DNA from: an uncultured Mycoplasma sp.
GTDB lineage: Bacteria > Bacillota_I > Bacilli_A > RF39 > UBA660
Direction: 5' to 3'
Length of the DNA: 64,000 bases
Assembly: GCA_946554525.1 (NCBI GenBank)
Contig: CAMNSE010000005.1
Location: forward strand, 1 to 64,000
Shown: piece after piece, positions 49,629-59,033 of the stretch
Position numbering within the stretch: position 1 is the stretch's first letter
How the letters are laid out: the number at the start of each line of letters is the position of its first letter
Notes under the pieces: generated by a model
Seen by the model: only the letters and a program-made list of their open reading frames with translations
Told to the model about the DNA's origin: nothing
Database searches by the model: none
Made by a program: the position numbers and the translations under genes

Positions 49629-49650
49629 GAGTTTAGAAAACTCTTTTTTA
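49627..49650 (+). terminator. hpf terminator
   Basis: AAGAGTTT and AAACTCTT pair around AGA, followed by TTTTT. Confidence 0.85.
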
Positions 49651-49694
49651 TTGTTTTTTTAAATTGTAATTATAATAAAAAAGTATTATTATGT

Positions 49695-49724
49695 TTGGCA
49701 AATAATAGAATAATATGATATAAT
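49695..49724 (+). promoter_or_regulatory. secA promoter
   Basis: TTGGCA, 18-nt spacer, TATAAT (49719-49724), 25 nt from the proposed start. Confidence 0.75.
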
Positions 49725-49749
49725 CTTATTTATGGAAGGTGATTTTAAC

Positions 49750-52233
49750 ATGGGATTTTTAAGAAAAATGTTTGATACTGAATATAAAGAATTAAAAAAA
49801 TTTGAAAAAATAGCTGATGAAATTATGGCATTAGATTCAGAAATGGCCAGTTTAACTGATGAAGAGTTAAAAGCAAAAACGACTCTTTTTAAAGAAGAAT
49901 TAGAACAAGGAAAAGATTTAGATGATTTAATTGTTCCTGCTTTTGCCGTTGCAAGAGAAGCAGCTAGTCGTGTTATTGGTGAAAAACCTTATTATGTACA
50001 AATTTTAGGTGGGCTTGCTCTTCATTTTGGTAATATTGCTGAAATGAAAACGGGAGAAGGAAAAACTTTAACTGAGACAATGCCTACTTATTTAAACGCT
50101 TTAACTGGTAAAGGTGTTCATATTGTTACTGTAAACGAATTCCTTGCTAAACGTGACTCAGAATGGATGGGTAATATTTATCGTTTCTTAGGTTTAACTG
50201 TAGGCCTTAATATGAGAGAGTTATCAGCGAGTCAAAAACAAGAAGCATATAACTGTGATATCTTATACTCTACAAATAATGAAATTGGATTTGATTATCT
50301 ACGTGATAATATGGTAGCGCAAGCAAGCCAAAGGGTGCAAAGACCACTTAATTATTGTATAGTCGATGAAGTGGATTCTATTTTAATAGATGAAGCTCGT
50401 ACTCCTTTAATTATTTCTGGCGGAAGGTTTAACTCTAATAATTTATATATTGATGCAGATCGTGCTGTAAAAAAATTAAAAGAAGATATAGACTACTCTG
50501 TAGATGCTAAAACTAAAAGCGTATCGCTTACAGAGGAAGGAAGCAAGAAGATTGAAAATATTTTTCATTTAAATAATTTATATGATTTAGATAATACAGC
50601 TTTAGTGCATCATTTAAATCAAGCATTAAAAGCCAATTATGGATTTAAGAAAGATGTTGATTATGTTGTTCAAAATGATGAGGTAATTATTGTTGACCAA
50701 TTTACTGGTCGCTTAATGGAGGGACGTCAATTTAGCGAGGGATTACACCAAGCTATTGAAGCAAAAGAGGGCGTAACAATAAATACTGAAACTAAGACAA
50801 TGGCTACTATAACATTCCAAAACCTATTTAGAATGTATAATAAGTTATCAGGTATGACAGGTACCGCTAAGACTGAAGAAGAAGAATTTAGAAATATTTA
50901 TAATATGTATGTTATTGAAATACCTACAAATAGGCCTGTTATTCGTGAAGATTTAGCTGATTTAGTTTATGCTAATCAAAAAGCCAAATATAATGCGATT
51001 ATTAATACTGTGCGTGAAATCCATGATACAGGTAGACCAATTCTAATTGGTACTATTAGTGTTGAAGCTAATGAATACTTAAGTAAACTCTTAGATAAAG
51101 CAAAACTAAAGCATGAAACTTTAAATGCTAAGAACCATGAGAGAGAAGCGGAAATTATTGCACATGCAGGTGAGATTGGAGCTATAACTCTTGCTACTAA
51201 TATGGCTGGTCGTGGTACCGATATTAAACTTGGAGAAGGCGTAAAAGAACTAGGAGGCTTATGTGTAATTGGTACAGAACGTCATGAATCTCGTCGTATA
51301 GATAACCAACTTCGTGGTCGTGCTGGTCGTCAAGGAGATCCTGGAATGAGTCAATTCTTTGTATCTTTTGAAGACGATTTAATGCGTCGCTTTGGTACTG
51401 ATAGAATTAAAGCAATGCTTGAAGGAATGGGCGTTGGAGAACAAGCCATACGTAGTAAAGCTTTAACTCGTTCTATTGAATCAGCTCAAAAAAAGGTCGA
51501 AGGAAATAACTATGATATTCGTAAAAGCCTACTTGATTATGATAATGTTTTAAATGAACAAAGAGAAATTATTTATGCTAGACGTAATGAAGTTTTAGAC
51601 ATGGAATCTATTCATGATAGAATAATGGAAACGTTTAAAAATGCTATTGCTGATATATGTGAAGCTCATATTGAACCAGAAGGCTATCTAACTGAGGATG
51701 ACAAAAAAGAAATTATAGAATATGTTAATAATAATTTCTTAAAAGCTCATGATTTAAAACTTAAAGATATTAAAGAATTAAATGATGATGAAAGTGTTAA
51801 ATTTATTACTGATTTAGTAATTGAAGATTATGAAGATAAAATTAAAGATGTTCCTGTAAGTGATGACTTTGAAAAAGCAATTACTTTAAAAGTTATTGAC
51901 TCTAACTGGGTTGATCATATGAGCGAAATGGAACATTTAAAAGAAGGTATTGGACTTCGTGGATATGGACAAGTAAATCCAGTTCAAGCTTATACAATGG
52001 AAGGCTTCCAATTATTTGATGAATTCTTAAGTAGAATTGATAAACAAATTGCAACTTTCCTACTTAATGCTGAAATTAAGCAAAATGTTGAAAGAAAACA
52101 AACATTAGACGGAAAAGCTAGCGATGGAAAAGAAAAAGTAAAAGCTACACCAAAACGTGTAAATAAAATAGGCCGTAATGATGAGTGCCCTTGTGGATCT
52201 GGAAAAAAATATAAGAATTGTTGTGGTAAATAA
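49750..52233 (+). CDS. secA: Preprotein translocase ATPase SecA
   Basis: 827 residues from the ATG at 49750 (GAAGGTG site); an ATG at 49732 in frame precedes the SD. Walker A region MKTGEGKTL, DEVD box IVDEVDSILID, helicase motif ATNMAGRGTDIKL and RGRAGRQGDPG. The C-terminal zinc finger is CPCGSGKKYKNCC. Drives Sec-dependent secretion at the membrane. Confidence 0.98.
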   Translation: MGFLRKMFDTEYKELKKFEKIADEIMALDSEMASLTDEELKAKTTLFKEELEQGKDLDDLIVPAFAVAREAASRVIGEKPYYVQILGGLALHFGNIAEMKTGEGKTLTETMPTYLNALTGKGVHIVTVNEFLAKRDSEWMGNIYRFLGLTVGLNMRELSASQKQEAYNCDILYSTNNEIGFDYLRDNMVAQASQRVQRPLNYCIVDEVDSILIDEARTPLIISGGRFNSNNLYIDADRAVKKLKEDIDYSVDAKTKSVSLTEEGSKKIENIFHLNNLYDLDNTALVHHLNQALKANYGFKKDVDYVVQNDEVIIVDQFTGRLMEGRQFSEGLHQAIEAKEGVTINTETKTMATITFQNLFRMYNKLSGMTGTAKTEEEEFRNIYNMYVIEIPTNRPVIREDLADLVYANQKAKYNAIINTVREIHDTGRPILIGTISVEANEYLSKLLDKAKLKHETLNAKNHEREAEIIAHAGEIGAITLATNMAGRGTDIKLGEGVKELGGLCVIGTERHESRRIDNQLRGRAGRQGDPGMSQFFVSFEDDLMRRFGTDRIKAMLEGMGVGEQAIRSKALTRSIESAQKKVEGNNYDIRKSLLDYDNVLNEQREIIYARRNEVLDMESIHDRIMETFKNAIADICEAHIEPEGYLTEDDKKEIIEYVNNNFLKAHDLKLKDIKELNDDESVKFITDLVIEDYEDKIKDVPVSDDFEKAITLKVIDSNWVDHMSEMEHLKEGIGLRGYGQVNPVQAYTMEGFQLFDEFLSRIDKQIATFLLNAEIKQNVERKQTLDGKASDGKEKVKATPKRVNKIGRNDECPCGSGKKYKNCCGK

Positions 52234-52274
52234 GCCTGCAAATCCGTATAAGTAAAAGGATTGTAGGCTTTTTC
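52232..52274 (+). terminator. secA terminator
   Basis: AAGCCTGCAAATCC pairs with GGATTGTAGGCTT (minor mismatch) around 12 nt, then TTTT. Confidence 0.85.
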
Positions 52275-52370
52275 CTAATTACAATATTTAGGTAATATTA
52301 ACTCAAAAAAGTGATTTAGATAAGTTTAATTGTTTTAAAGCATTTTAAATGATAAATAAAGGGTGGTAAT

Positions 52371-52922
52371 ATGGAAGACAAAATTAAATTCAAAAAAATA
52401 ACAAAGGATAATTTAGAGGTTGCTTGCAACGTTCAGAATGAAATATTTCCGGATGAAGATGCAAGAGAGAATTTTATTGAACAAATAAATAATGATCCTT
52501 ATAGGAAAGAAATGGATTATTATATCGTGTATTTGGATAATACTCCAATTGGTGTTACCGGAATTTATTCGTATAATGAATACCCAGATGATGCATGGCT
52601 AGGTTGGTTTGGTATATTAAAAGAATATAGAAGAACTGGATTTGGGGGAAAAGTTTTAGATAAAACAATTAAACTAGCAAGGGAAAAGGGATATAAAAAT
52701 TTTAGATTATATACGGATGAATATGCAAAGTCAGCACACAAATTATATGAATCTAGAGGAATGGTAAAAGAAATTTATGATAGAGAAGATGATAAAGACG
52801 AGTATTTTATTGCGGACATTTATGTATATTCAATTTGTTTGACGAATGAGCAAGTGGAATTGTGGAACAATAAATTTTTAGGATTAAAAGAGCAAGGTGA
52901 AAAAGAAAATCTTTATAAATAA
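52371..52922 (+). CDS. GNAT-family acetyltransferase
   Basis: 183 residues. Acetyl-CoA site EYRRTGFGGKVLDKTI, preceded by WLGWFGIL, and a late ARxxY-like segment (KSAHKLYESRGMV). The substrate is unknown. ATG after AAGGGTGG. It begins an accessory stretch (52.3-56.1 kb) of poorly characterised genes. Confidence 0.88.
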   Translation: MEDKIKFKKITKDNLEVACNVQNEIFPDEDARENFIEQINNDPYRKEMDYYIVYLDNTPIGVTGIYSYNEYPDDAWLGWFGILKEYRRTGFGGKVLDKTIKLAREKGYKNFRLYTDEYAKSAHKLYESRGMVKEIYDREDDKDEYFIADIYVYSICLTNEQVELWNNKFLGLKEQGEKENLYK

Positions 52923-53065
52923 AAAAGATTAATATGGGTTGATTTTGCTCGCATGTCCACAATTTGTCCATATTAATATGTATGTAAATAATATATTTAA
53001 TCTTTGTTCGTAATGTAAATAATTTAAAAAATATGGTACAATTGATAGGGATGGATGTGATATTA

Positions 53066-53677
53066 ATGGAAAAATTTTATTTTGAAAGACCATCTTTGGA
53101 AAGAAAAGAAGAAATTATTGAGTATCTTGATGAGTTTGTAAAATATGGTTCTGATATAAATGGATCTGGTTCATTAGATAAAATATATGAGGGATATACT
53201 TTTGAACAAGCATTAGAAAGATGTTTAAATATGGAAAATAAAGAATATGCCGAAAATGTAGGACGATGCCAGAGCGAAACCTTTTTACTTATTAGAGAAA
53301 ATGATAATAAAATAATTGGCACAATTAATATTAGATGGAATTTAAACAAAGAAATGTTAAGATTTGGCGGACACATTGGTTACGGAATTAGACCTACAGA
53401 GAGGAGAAAGGGCTATAATAAAATTAATTTATATATGGGACTGATAGAAGCAAAAAAAGTAGGTTTAGACAAAGTAATGCTAGACTGTGATGTAAATAAT
53501 CTGGGTTCAGATAAAACTTTAAAAGCATTAGGTGGCGAGCTAGAAAGAACAGAAATAGATCCATCTGATGGAACATTAACGAATGTTTATTGGATTGATA
53601 TAGATGAATCTTTAAGTAAATATAAGGATATATATGGTCCTAATATTTCAACAAGCGAAGTAGCAAAAATAAAATAA
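53066..53677 (+). CDS. GNAT-family acetyltransferase
   Basis: 203 residues from the ATG at 53066; earlier in-frame starts lie in the SD region. Pattern HIGYGIRPTERRKGYNKINLYMGL is the acetyl-CoA loop (in pieces), and LDCDVNNLGSDKTLKALGG follows. From memory it resembles uncharacterised GNATs annotated next to tunicamycin-type or antibiotic resistance enzymes, but no substrate can be claimed. Confidence 0.85.
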   Translation: MEKFYFERPSLERKEEIIEYLDEFVKYGSDINGSGSLDKIYEGYTFEQALERCLNMENKEYAENVGRCQSETFLLIRENDNKIIGTINIRWNLNKEMLRFGGHIGYGIRPTERRKGYNKINLYMGLIEAKKVGLDKVMLDCDVNNLGSDKTLKALGGELERTEIDPSDGTLTNVYWIDIDESLSKYKDIYGPNISTSEVAKIK

Positions 53678-53713
53678 GGGGAATTTTATTAAAATATTTT
53701 ACTGAAGCAATGT

Positions 53714-53741
53714 GAGGTAGCGTTTAAGCTATCTTTTTTGT
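53714..53741 (+). terminator. Rho-independent terminator
   Basis: AGGTAGC and GCTATCT pair around GTTTAA, then TTTTT. Confidence 0.7.
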
Positions 53742-53914
53742 TTAGTGATGCTTTAATAGAGGAAAAAAGAGAGTATAATTCTAATTATAGATTTGAACAT
53801 ATGCAATCGCATAAATTATAAGTCATATTAAAAAATGATTTTATAAACAATAAGTAATTCTTGATTTTTAATATTATCAGTGTATAATAACACCTATGTG
53901 GAAGGACTAGCACA

Positions 53915-54940
53915 ATGGAAGAAATGGTTATAATAAAAGATGGGGTCAAGGTAAATGACAATATATACCCTAAATTTAAACGAATGTCAAAATTAATTGG
54001 TTGCTCGCCAAAAGTTAATTGCTGGGGTGACGGGAGGTACTTATTAATCCATCTCCGAATTTGTCTTGAAACCTATATACCATATGTTATTAAAAAGAAT
54101 TATAATTTTTTTAGTGAAGACGAGACAAAGCTTTTAAAAGATTTATATGCTGAGATTGAAGAATTGCTAAAATGTTCAGAATATGATATAAGAAAAATCA
54201 ATAAAATTATGAATTATTTTATGTCTTTATACGATACAGTTATTAATTTTTTTGAGCTAAGACTATATATTCACAGGAGAAACATTCTTTTAACTGAATT
54301 ACAAAAAATTTTAGATGAAAAAGATTATATGGATTGTAGGATTAAATTAATAGGCGCAAAAGAAGATATAACAAAATTAAAAGCAGCAGTTTTAGAATGT
54401 GAAAAAATAATTATTGAGGACTGGACAAAAAAGCTAACAAATCCAAACGAATATAGGGAAGGGGAAAGATTTGCATTTATTTGCCATACGGGAAGTTTAA
54501 CAACATCTCGTATTGTTTCAGCGTCTTTGATAACCGATAAAATTTGGTCAGGATATAATAGTTCCTATATATATTTTATACTAGACCATAGATCTATGTT
54601 TAATACGTCCCCAGATGATGCTTATATACAAAACGCTCTAATTGATGATCCTATGTCTGCAACACTTGATAACCTATTTTCGCTTTTAACCAAAGAAACT
54701 TTAGAAAAGGAGTCTTTGCAAAAGCAAGAAAAATGGGGGGAAAACCATTATAATGAAGTAGACTTATATAAATGTGAACCGTTAGCTATACTCGTTTTAA
54801 TGGAAAATGACGCACACGATTCTTTTTATTATGAAATGGGAGAAGAAAAACATAAAAAATATCCGGATTTACCAATAATATATATAAGAAAGTCGTGGTA
54901 TGAGCAAAAAAAGGAAAGTACATTAAGTAGAAAAAAATAA
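53915..54940 (+). CDS. Orphan protein, unknown function
   Basis: 341 residues, ATG after TGGAAGGAC. No family recognised. The first half is helical and Lys/Glu-rich. The second half has strands and a conserved-looking block with FAFICHTGS followed by TTSRIVSASLI, and DHRSMFNTSPDDAYIQNAL. No membrane segments. The layout recalls orphan accessory proteins carried by single strains. No cognate immunity or partner is evident nearby. Confidence 0.75.
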   Translation: MEEMVIIKDGVKVNDNIYPKFKRMSKLIGCSPKVNCWGDGRYLLIHLRICLETYIPYVIKKNYNFFSEDETKLLKDLYAEIEELLKCSEYDIRKINKIMNYFMSLYDTVINFFELRLYIHRRNILLTELQKILDEKDYMDCRIKLIGAKEDITKLKAAVLECEKIIIEDWTKKLTNPNEYREGERFAFICHTGSLTTSRIVSASLITDKIWSGYNSSYIYFILDHRSMFNTSPDDAYIQNALIDDPMSATLDNLFSLLTKETLEKESLQKQEKWGENHYNEVDLYKCEPLAILVLMENDAHDSFYYEMGEEKHKKYPDLPIIYIRKSWYEQKKESTLSRKK

Positions 54941-55027
54941 AATGGAGTTTATATTATAAGAATAATATCTAATTAAAGTTTAATTTAAACTATAAATAAT
55001 TACATTTTTAAGAATTGTAGATATGAT

Positions 55028-55258
55028 ATGAAAAGAAAAACAAAAATTAATTTATGTGTATTACTATTAATTTTAGGACTAGCATCTTTTGTTTTACAAT
55101 TATTTGTATTTGAGGCACCTGATGGGATTATAGGTTTTCTATTATGTTTAACTAGTATTTATCTAATGATGGGAAGTATATATAAACTATGTAAGTTAAG
55201 CGCTAATTTCAAAAATTTTCTATTAAATATATTAGATTTACTATTTTTTATAAAATAA
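55028..55258 (+). CDS. Small two-TM membrane protein
   Basis: 76 residues with two hydrophobic segments (about 8-28 and 33-55) and a basic N-terminus. SD is weak (GATATG). Unknown function. Confidence 0.55.
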   Translation: MKRKTKINLCVLLLILGLASFVLQLFVFEAPDGIIGFLLCLTSIYLMMGSIYKLCKLSANFKNFLLNILDLLFFIK

Positions 55259-55353
55259 ATTTATGGTAGGAATACTAATTAAAAATTTAATAACTGTCTC
55301 ATTGCATTTATAAATGATTTAATATATTATGTTGCTTAGAAAGGAGAAATTTT

Positions 55354-55836
55354 ATGGCTAATGAGAGTAAAAAGGATTTTAATGCAATGTTAAATGATGA
55401 TAAAGATATGCCTAAGTATGTTTTAATAACCGACCAAGCTAGTATAGTAAAATATGGCGGAGATAATATGTATTTTGCTCCACCTCGGTTTTATGATGAA
55501 GTAATGAAAAAAGTACCAAAAGGGTATCTTACAACAGTAGGAGATATTCGAAAGTATTTTGCAAAAATAAATAATGCTGATTTCACTGATCCTATAACAG
55601 CGGGTATCTTTACTTCTATAGCTGCTTGGGCAAGTTATCAAAGAGATACTAACGAAACTCCTTACTGGCGAACGCTAAAAAATAATGGAGAATTAAATCC
55701 AAAGTATCCAGAAGGCATTAAAATTCAAAAGGAAAAATTAGAAGAAGAAGGATATACTATTATCAAAAAGGGAAGAACCAATATTAGATATTATGTTAAA
55801 GACTATGAGAAATATTTAATGGATTTAGATAAATAA
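55354..55836 (+). CDS. Alkyltransferase-like (MGMT-fold) protein
   Basis: 160 residues. VPKGYLTTVGDIRKYF matches the MGMT helix-turn-helix entry (IPKG-x-VTTYGDIA). The active-site region reads TPYWRTLKNNGEL where MGMT has PCHRV: the methyl-acceptor Cys is Tyr/Trp, as in ATL proteins. A GIKIQKEKLEEEG segment follows. ATLs bind alkylguanine and hand it to excision repair. N-terminal 30 residues are extra. AAAGGAG site. Confidence 0.8.
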   Translation: MANESKKDFNAMLNDDKDMPKYVLITDQASIVKYGGDNMYFAPPRFYDEVMKKVPKGYLTTVGDIRKYFAKINNADFTDPITAGIFTSIAAWASYQRDTNETPYWRTLKNNGELNPKYPEGIKIQKEKLEEEGYTIIKKGRTNIRYYVKDYEKYLMDLDK

Positions 55837-55859
55837 ACATATATTTTAATGGTGATATT

Positions 55860-56117
55860 ATGTTTAATAAACAAGACGCACTATATGCTGCTAGAGTTTT
55901 AAATGTAAATTTTGATAAATATAGTGTAGAAGAATTTTTATCTGGTATTAATATTGAACTAGAGCATGGGTTAGTTGATAAGAAAACAAACGTTACTAAT
56001 GACAATTTAATTCCTACAGCTAAAATAGCACTGGCTCATTTAAATGAATATCCTAATTATTATAATCTTGATTATGGATTACTCGCATTTGAGAAGTTTT
56101 TAGAAAGCAAACTATAA
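55860..56117 (+). CDS. DUF5661-like protein
   Basis: 85 residues. The sequence pattern FLSGINIELEHGLVDKKTNVTND followed by KIALAHLNEYPNYY matches, from memory, the DUF5661 family. No known function. It is 23 nt from the ATL gene and probably in the same transcript. Confidence 0.75.
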   Translation: MFNKQDALYAARVLNVNFDKYSVEEFLSGINIELEHGLVDKKTNVTNDNLIPTAKIALAHLNEYPNYYNLDYGLLAFEKFLESKL

Positions 56118-56228
56118 AGTTTACTTTCTTTACATTTTCGAACTTTTTAAATTGTTAATAAGCTTATTTGATGATATACTATAGTTAATATAAAATATTC
56201 TTTATGAATTTATAGAAAAGAGATAATT

Positions 56229-57306
56229 ATGGATAAACAAGAAAAGTTAGAAATATTAAATGATTTAAAATTAAGAATTATAGATATCGGGAGGTCTCTT
56301 TGATGTAGTTAAACTAGAGAGGCTAAAAGAAGAACTTAATAGTTCAGTAAATAAAGAAGATTTTTGGCAAGATACTAATAAAGCTAATGATATATATGGC
56401 AGATTAAAACAAATAAATAAAGTATTAGATACATATCAAGATATATTAGATAGTATTAATTTATCTTTGGAAATTATGGAAGTTGAAGAGATCAGCGAAG
56501 CCGAGTTACATGCTTTGGAAAAAAAATTAGAAGATTTAGAAATAAACGCCTTACTTTCAAAAGAATATGATAGATCGGATTGCTATTTAGAGATTCATCC
56601 TGGAGCGGGAGGAACTGAATCTTGCGACTGGGCTAGCATGCTTCTTCGCATGTATGAAAGATTTTTATTAAAAAATAATTTTCAATACAAAATTATTGAT
56701 AAGCAAGATGGTGAAGAAGCGGGCATTAAAAGTGTGACATTAGAAATTATAGGTGAGTATGCTTATGGATACTTGAAATGTGAAAAAGGGGTCCATAGAT
56801 TAGTACGTATTTCGCCTTTTGATTCAAATAAGCGAAGACATACTTCATTTGCTTCTGTTAATGTTACTCCGAAATTTGATATAAATATAGAAATAGATAT
56901 TAGAGAAGAAGATTTAAAAATAGATGTATATCATTCAAGTGGCGCTGGTGGTCAATCGGTAAATACAGCAAATTCGGCAGTGCGCATTACTCACTTGCCA
57001 ACTAAAACAGTAGTTACTTGCCAAACCGAGAGAAGCCAACTTAGAAATAAAGAAACTGCTATGCAACTTCTAAAAAACAAACTCTATTTAAAACAAATGG
57101 AAGAACAAGAGGCCAAATTAAAAAGTATTAACGGGGAAGTATCTAATATAGACTTTGGAAGTCAAATCAGAAGTTATATATTAGAACCTTATAAATTAGT
57201 AAAAGATAATCGCTCTAAATTTGAAAGTACAGATCCATTAAAGGTTTTAGATGGCGATATTATGCCTTTTATTGAAAGTGTTTTAAAAACGCAAAATAAT
57301 GAGTAA
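56229..57306 (+). CDS. prfB: Peptide chain release factor 2, programmed +1 frameshift
   Basis: The gene opens at ATG 56229, reads 24 codons to CTT-TGA (56298-56303), then continues in the +1 frame from GAT at 56302 to 57306. The internal SD-like GGGAGG sits 3 nt before CTT, the classical RF2 autoregulatory layout. The product is about 359 residues, with GGQ in SSGAGGQSVNTANSAVRI. It reads UGA and UAA. This confirms TGA as a stop in this organism. Confidence 0.97.
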
Positions 57307-57321
57307 AATCATTATTTTTTT
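57295..57321 (+). terminator. prfB terminator
   Basis: AATAATGA and TCATTATT pair around GTAAAA, then TTTT; overlaps the end of the gene. Confidence 0.75.
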
Positions 57322-57435
57322 AATTTTTACAAAAAGTGATGAATCTGTTGCAGATTTTTATAAATTGGGTAGTAGTTTTTGTTATTTCTGTTTAAATTTC
57401 ACTGGTTTTTCTTCAGATTTTAATAAATCTGTATT

Positions 57436-57464
57436 TTGACTTTCTGTTTTTAATATGCTATATT
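57436..57464 (+). promoter_or_regulatory. Promoter of the DUF1016 gene
   Basis: TTGACT (57436-57441), 17-nt spacer, TATATT (57459-57464), 23 nt before the start codon. Confidence 0.75.
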
Positions 57465-57487
57465 GCGTCCAGAAATGGAGGAGAAAT

Positions 57488-58510
57488 ATGCAAGATAAAG
57501 TCATAAAAGAAGGGGTCGATGATCTTTTTAATAATATTAAAGAGATGGTAATTAGCAGTAAAAATAAAGTATACACTACAGTTAATACAGAAATGCTAAA
57601 TCTGTATTGGAATATTGGCAGAATTATATTGAATATTCAAAAAGGCGAAAACAGGGCGGCCTATGGTGAGGAAATTTTAGAAAAACTGTCACAAAAGTTA
57701 ATAATTGAGTTTGGCAAAGGCTTTTCTGTGAGAAATTTAAGGCGGATGAGGAAATTTTATGTGTATTTTCAAAATCGGACAACGGTGATGTCCGAATTAA
57801 GTTGGTCACACTATTTAGAACTGTTAAAAATAGATGATGAACTTAAAAGAAGCTTTTATTTAAATGAATGTATAAACTCAAGATGGAGTGTTAGAGAACT
57901 TTAAAGGCAGCGAAATTCTTTACTTTATGAAAGAATATGCGTGTCTGCAAACAAAGAAAAGATTTTAAAATTATCAAAAAATGGACAAATATTGGTGGAT
58001 GGTAAAGACTTAGTTAAAGATCCATTTGTATTAGAATTTTTAGATATAAAAGAAAATCATAATTATTTAGAAACGGATTTAGAGAAAAGTATTTTATCTC
58101 ATTTAAAAGAGTTCTTGCTAGAATTGGGGAAAGGATTTATGTTTGTGGGTTCTCAAGTAAGATTAACATTAGAAGAAGACCATTTTTATCCAGACTTAGT
58201 ATTTTATAACAGAATATTAAAATGTTTTGTTATTATTGATTTAAAAATTGGCAAAGTAACTCATCAGGATATTGGACAAATGCAAATGTATGTGAATTAT
58301 TATGATAGAGAAATAAAAAGTAAAGAAGAAAATTCAACTATTGGAATACTGCTTTGCACAGATAAGAATAAAACTGTCGTGAAATACACGCTCCCAAAAG
58401 ATAATAACACCATTTTTGCTTCTTCATACAAACTACATATACCAAGTAAAAAAGAATTAATTTCAATGGTTGAAAAAGAAAAGCAAATTTTCAATTTGCA
58501 AGAATTATAG
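57488..58510 (+). pseudogene. DUF1016/YhcG-type PDDEXK nuclease, interrupted by a nonsense codon
   Basis: ATG at 57488 (ATGGAGGAG site). The N-terminal DUF1016 helical domain runs to WSVREL and stops at TAA (57902-57904). The same frame continues with RQRNSLLYERICVSANKEK and a PDDEXK nuclease domain (DLVFYNRILKCFVIIDLKIGK in pieces), ending at 58510. A single substitution therefore splits an otherwise complete gene of about 340 residues. Family members are linked to restriction and defence islands. The 5' promoter is strong. Confidence 0.85.
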
Positions 58511-58545
58511 TAATGTAAATGTTTTAAATTTTTGATAATTTTAGC

Positions 58546-58574
58546 TTGACTTGAATAGAATATACTGTTATAAT
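58546..58574 (+). promoter_or_regulatory. S10 operon promoter
   Basis: TTGACT (58546-58551), 17-nt spacer, TATAAT (58569-58574). Confidence 0.9.
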
Positions 58575-58580
58575 CTATTT

Positions 58581-58704
58581 CGTATGACTGCTTTGATGTG
58601 CAAGGTTGCTGATACGCTCGGCGAGGTTGTTCCATATGCCTCTTGTATCAGGGAATTTGTTACGGAGCGAGCCTATACTAGATATAGACGAAAGGAGAAT
58701 GAAG
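58581..58704 (+). promoter_or_regulatory. S10 operon leader, probably structured
   Basis: About 120 nt of GC-richer non-coding leader between promoter and rpsJ, with segments GCAAGGTTGCTGATACG and GGAATTTGTTACGGAGCG that resemble, from memory, a leader shared by Firmicute S10 operons. It may be a ribosomal-protein autoregulatory site. I have not folded it. Confidence 0.5.
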
Positions 58705-59013
58705 ATGTCAAATTCAAAAGTAAGAATTAATCTTAAAGCTTATGATCATAGATTACTTGATACTGCTGCTTTAAAGATTGTTGAAACTGTAAAAAGAACT
58801 GGTGGGGAAGTATCAGGACCTGTTCCACTACCTACAGAAGTTCAAAAATATACAGTTTTAAGAGCGGTTCATAAATATAAAGATGCTCGTGAGCAATTTG
58901 AAATGCGTACTCACAAGAGATTAATTGATATTAAGAACCCAAGTAAAGAAACTATTGATGCTTTAACTCACTTAGATTTACCAAGTGGTGTAGACATTGA
59001 TATAAAATTATAA
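58705..59013 (+). CDS. rpsJ: 30S ribosomal protein S10
   Basis: 102 residues from the ATG at 58705 (AAAGGAG site). [14 protein letters not shown] and [16 protein letters not shown] are diagnostic. First gene of the operon. Confidence 0.98.
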   Translation: MSNSKVRINLKAYDHRLLDTAALKIVETVKRTGGEVSGPVPLPTEVQKYTVLRAVHKYKDAREQFEMRTHKRLIDIKNPSKETIDALTHLDLPSGVDIDIKL

Positions 59014-59033
59014 TAAGGAAAGAGGATTAAAAA

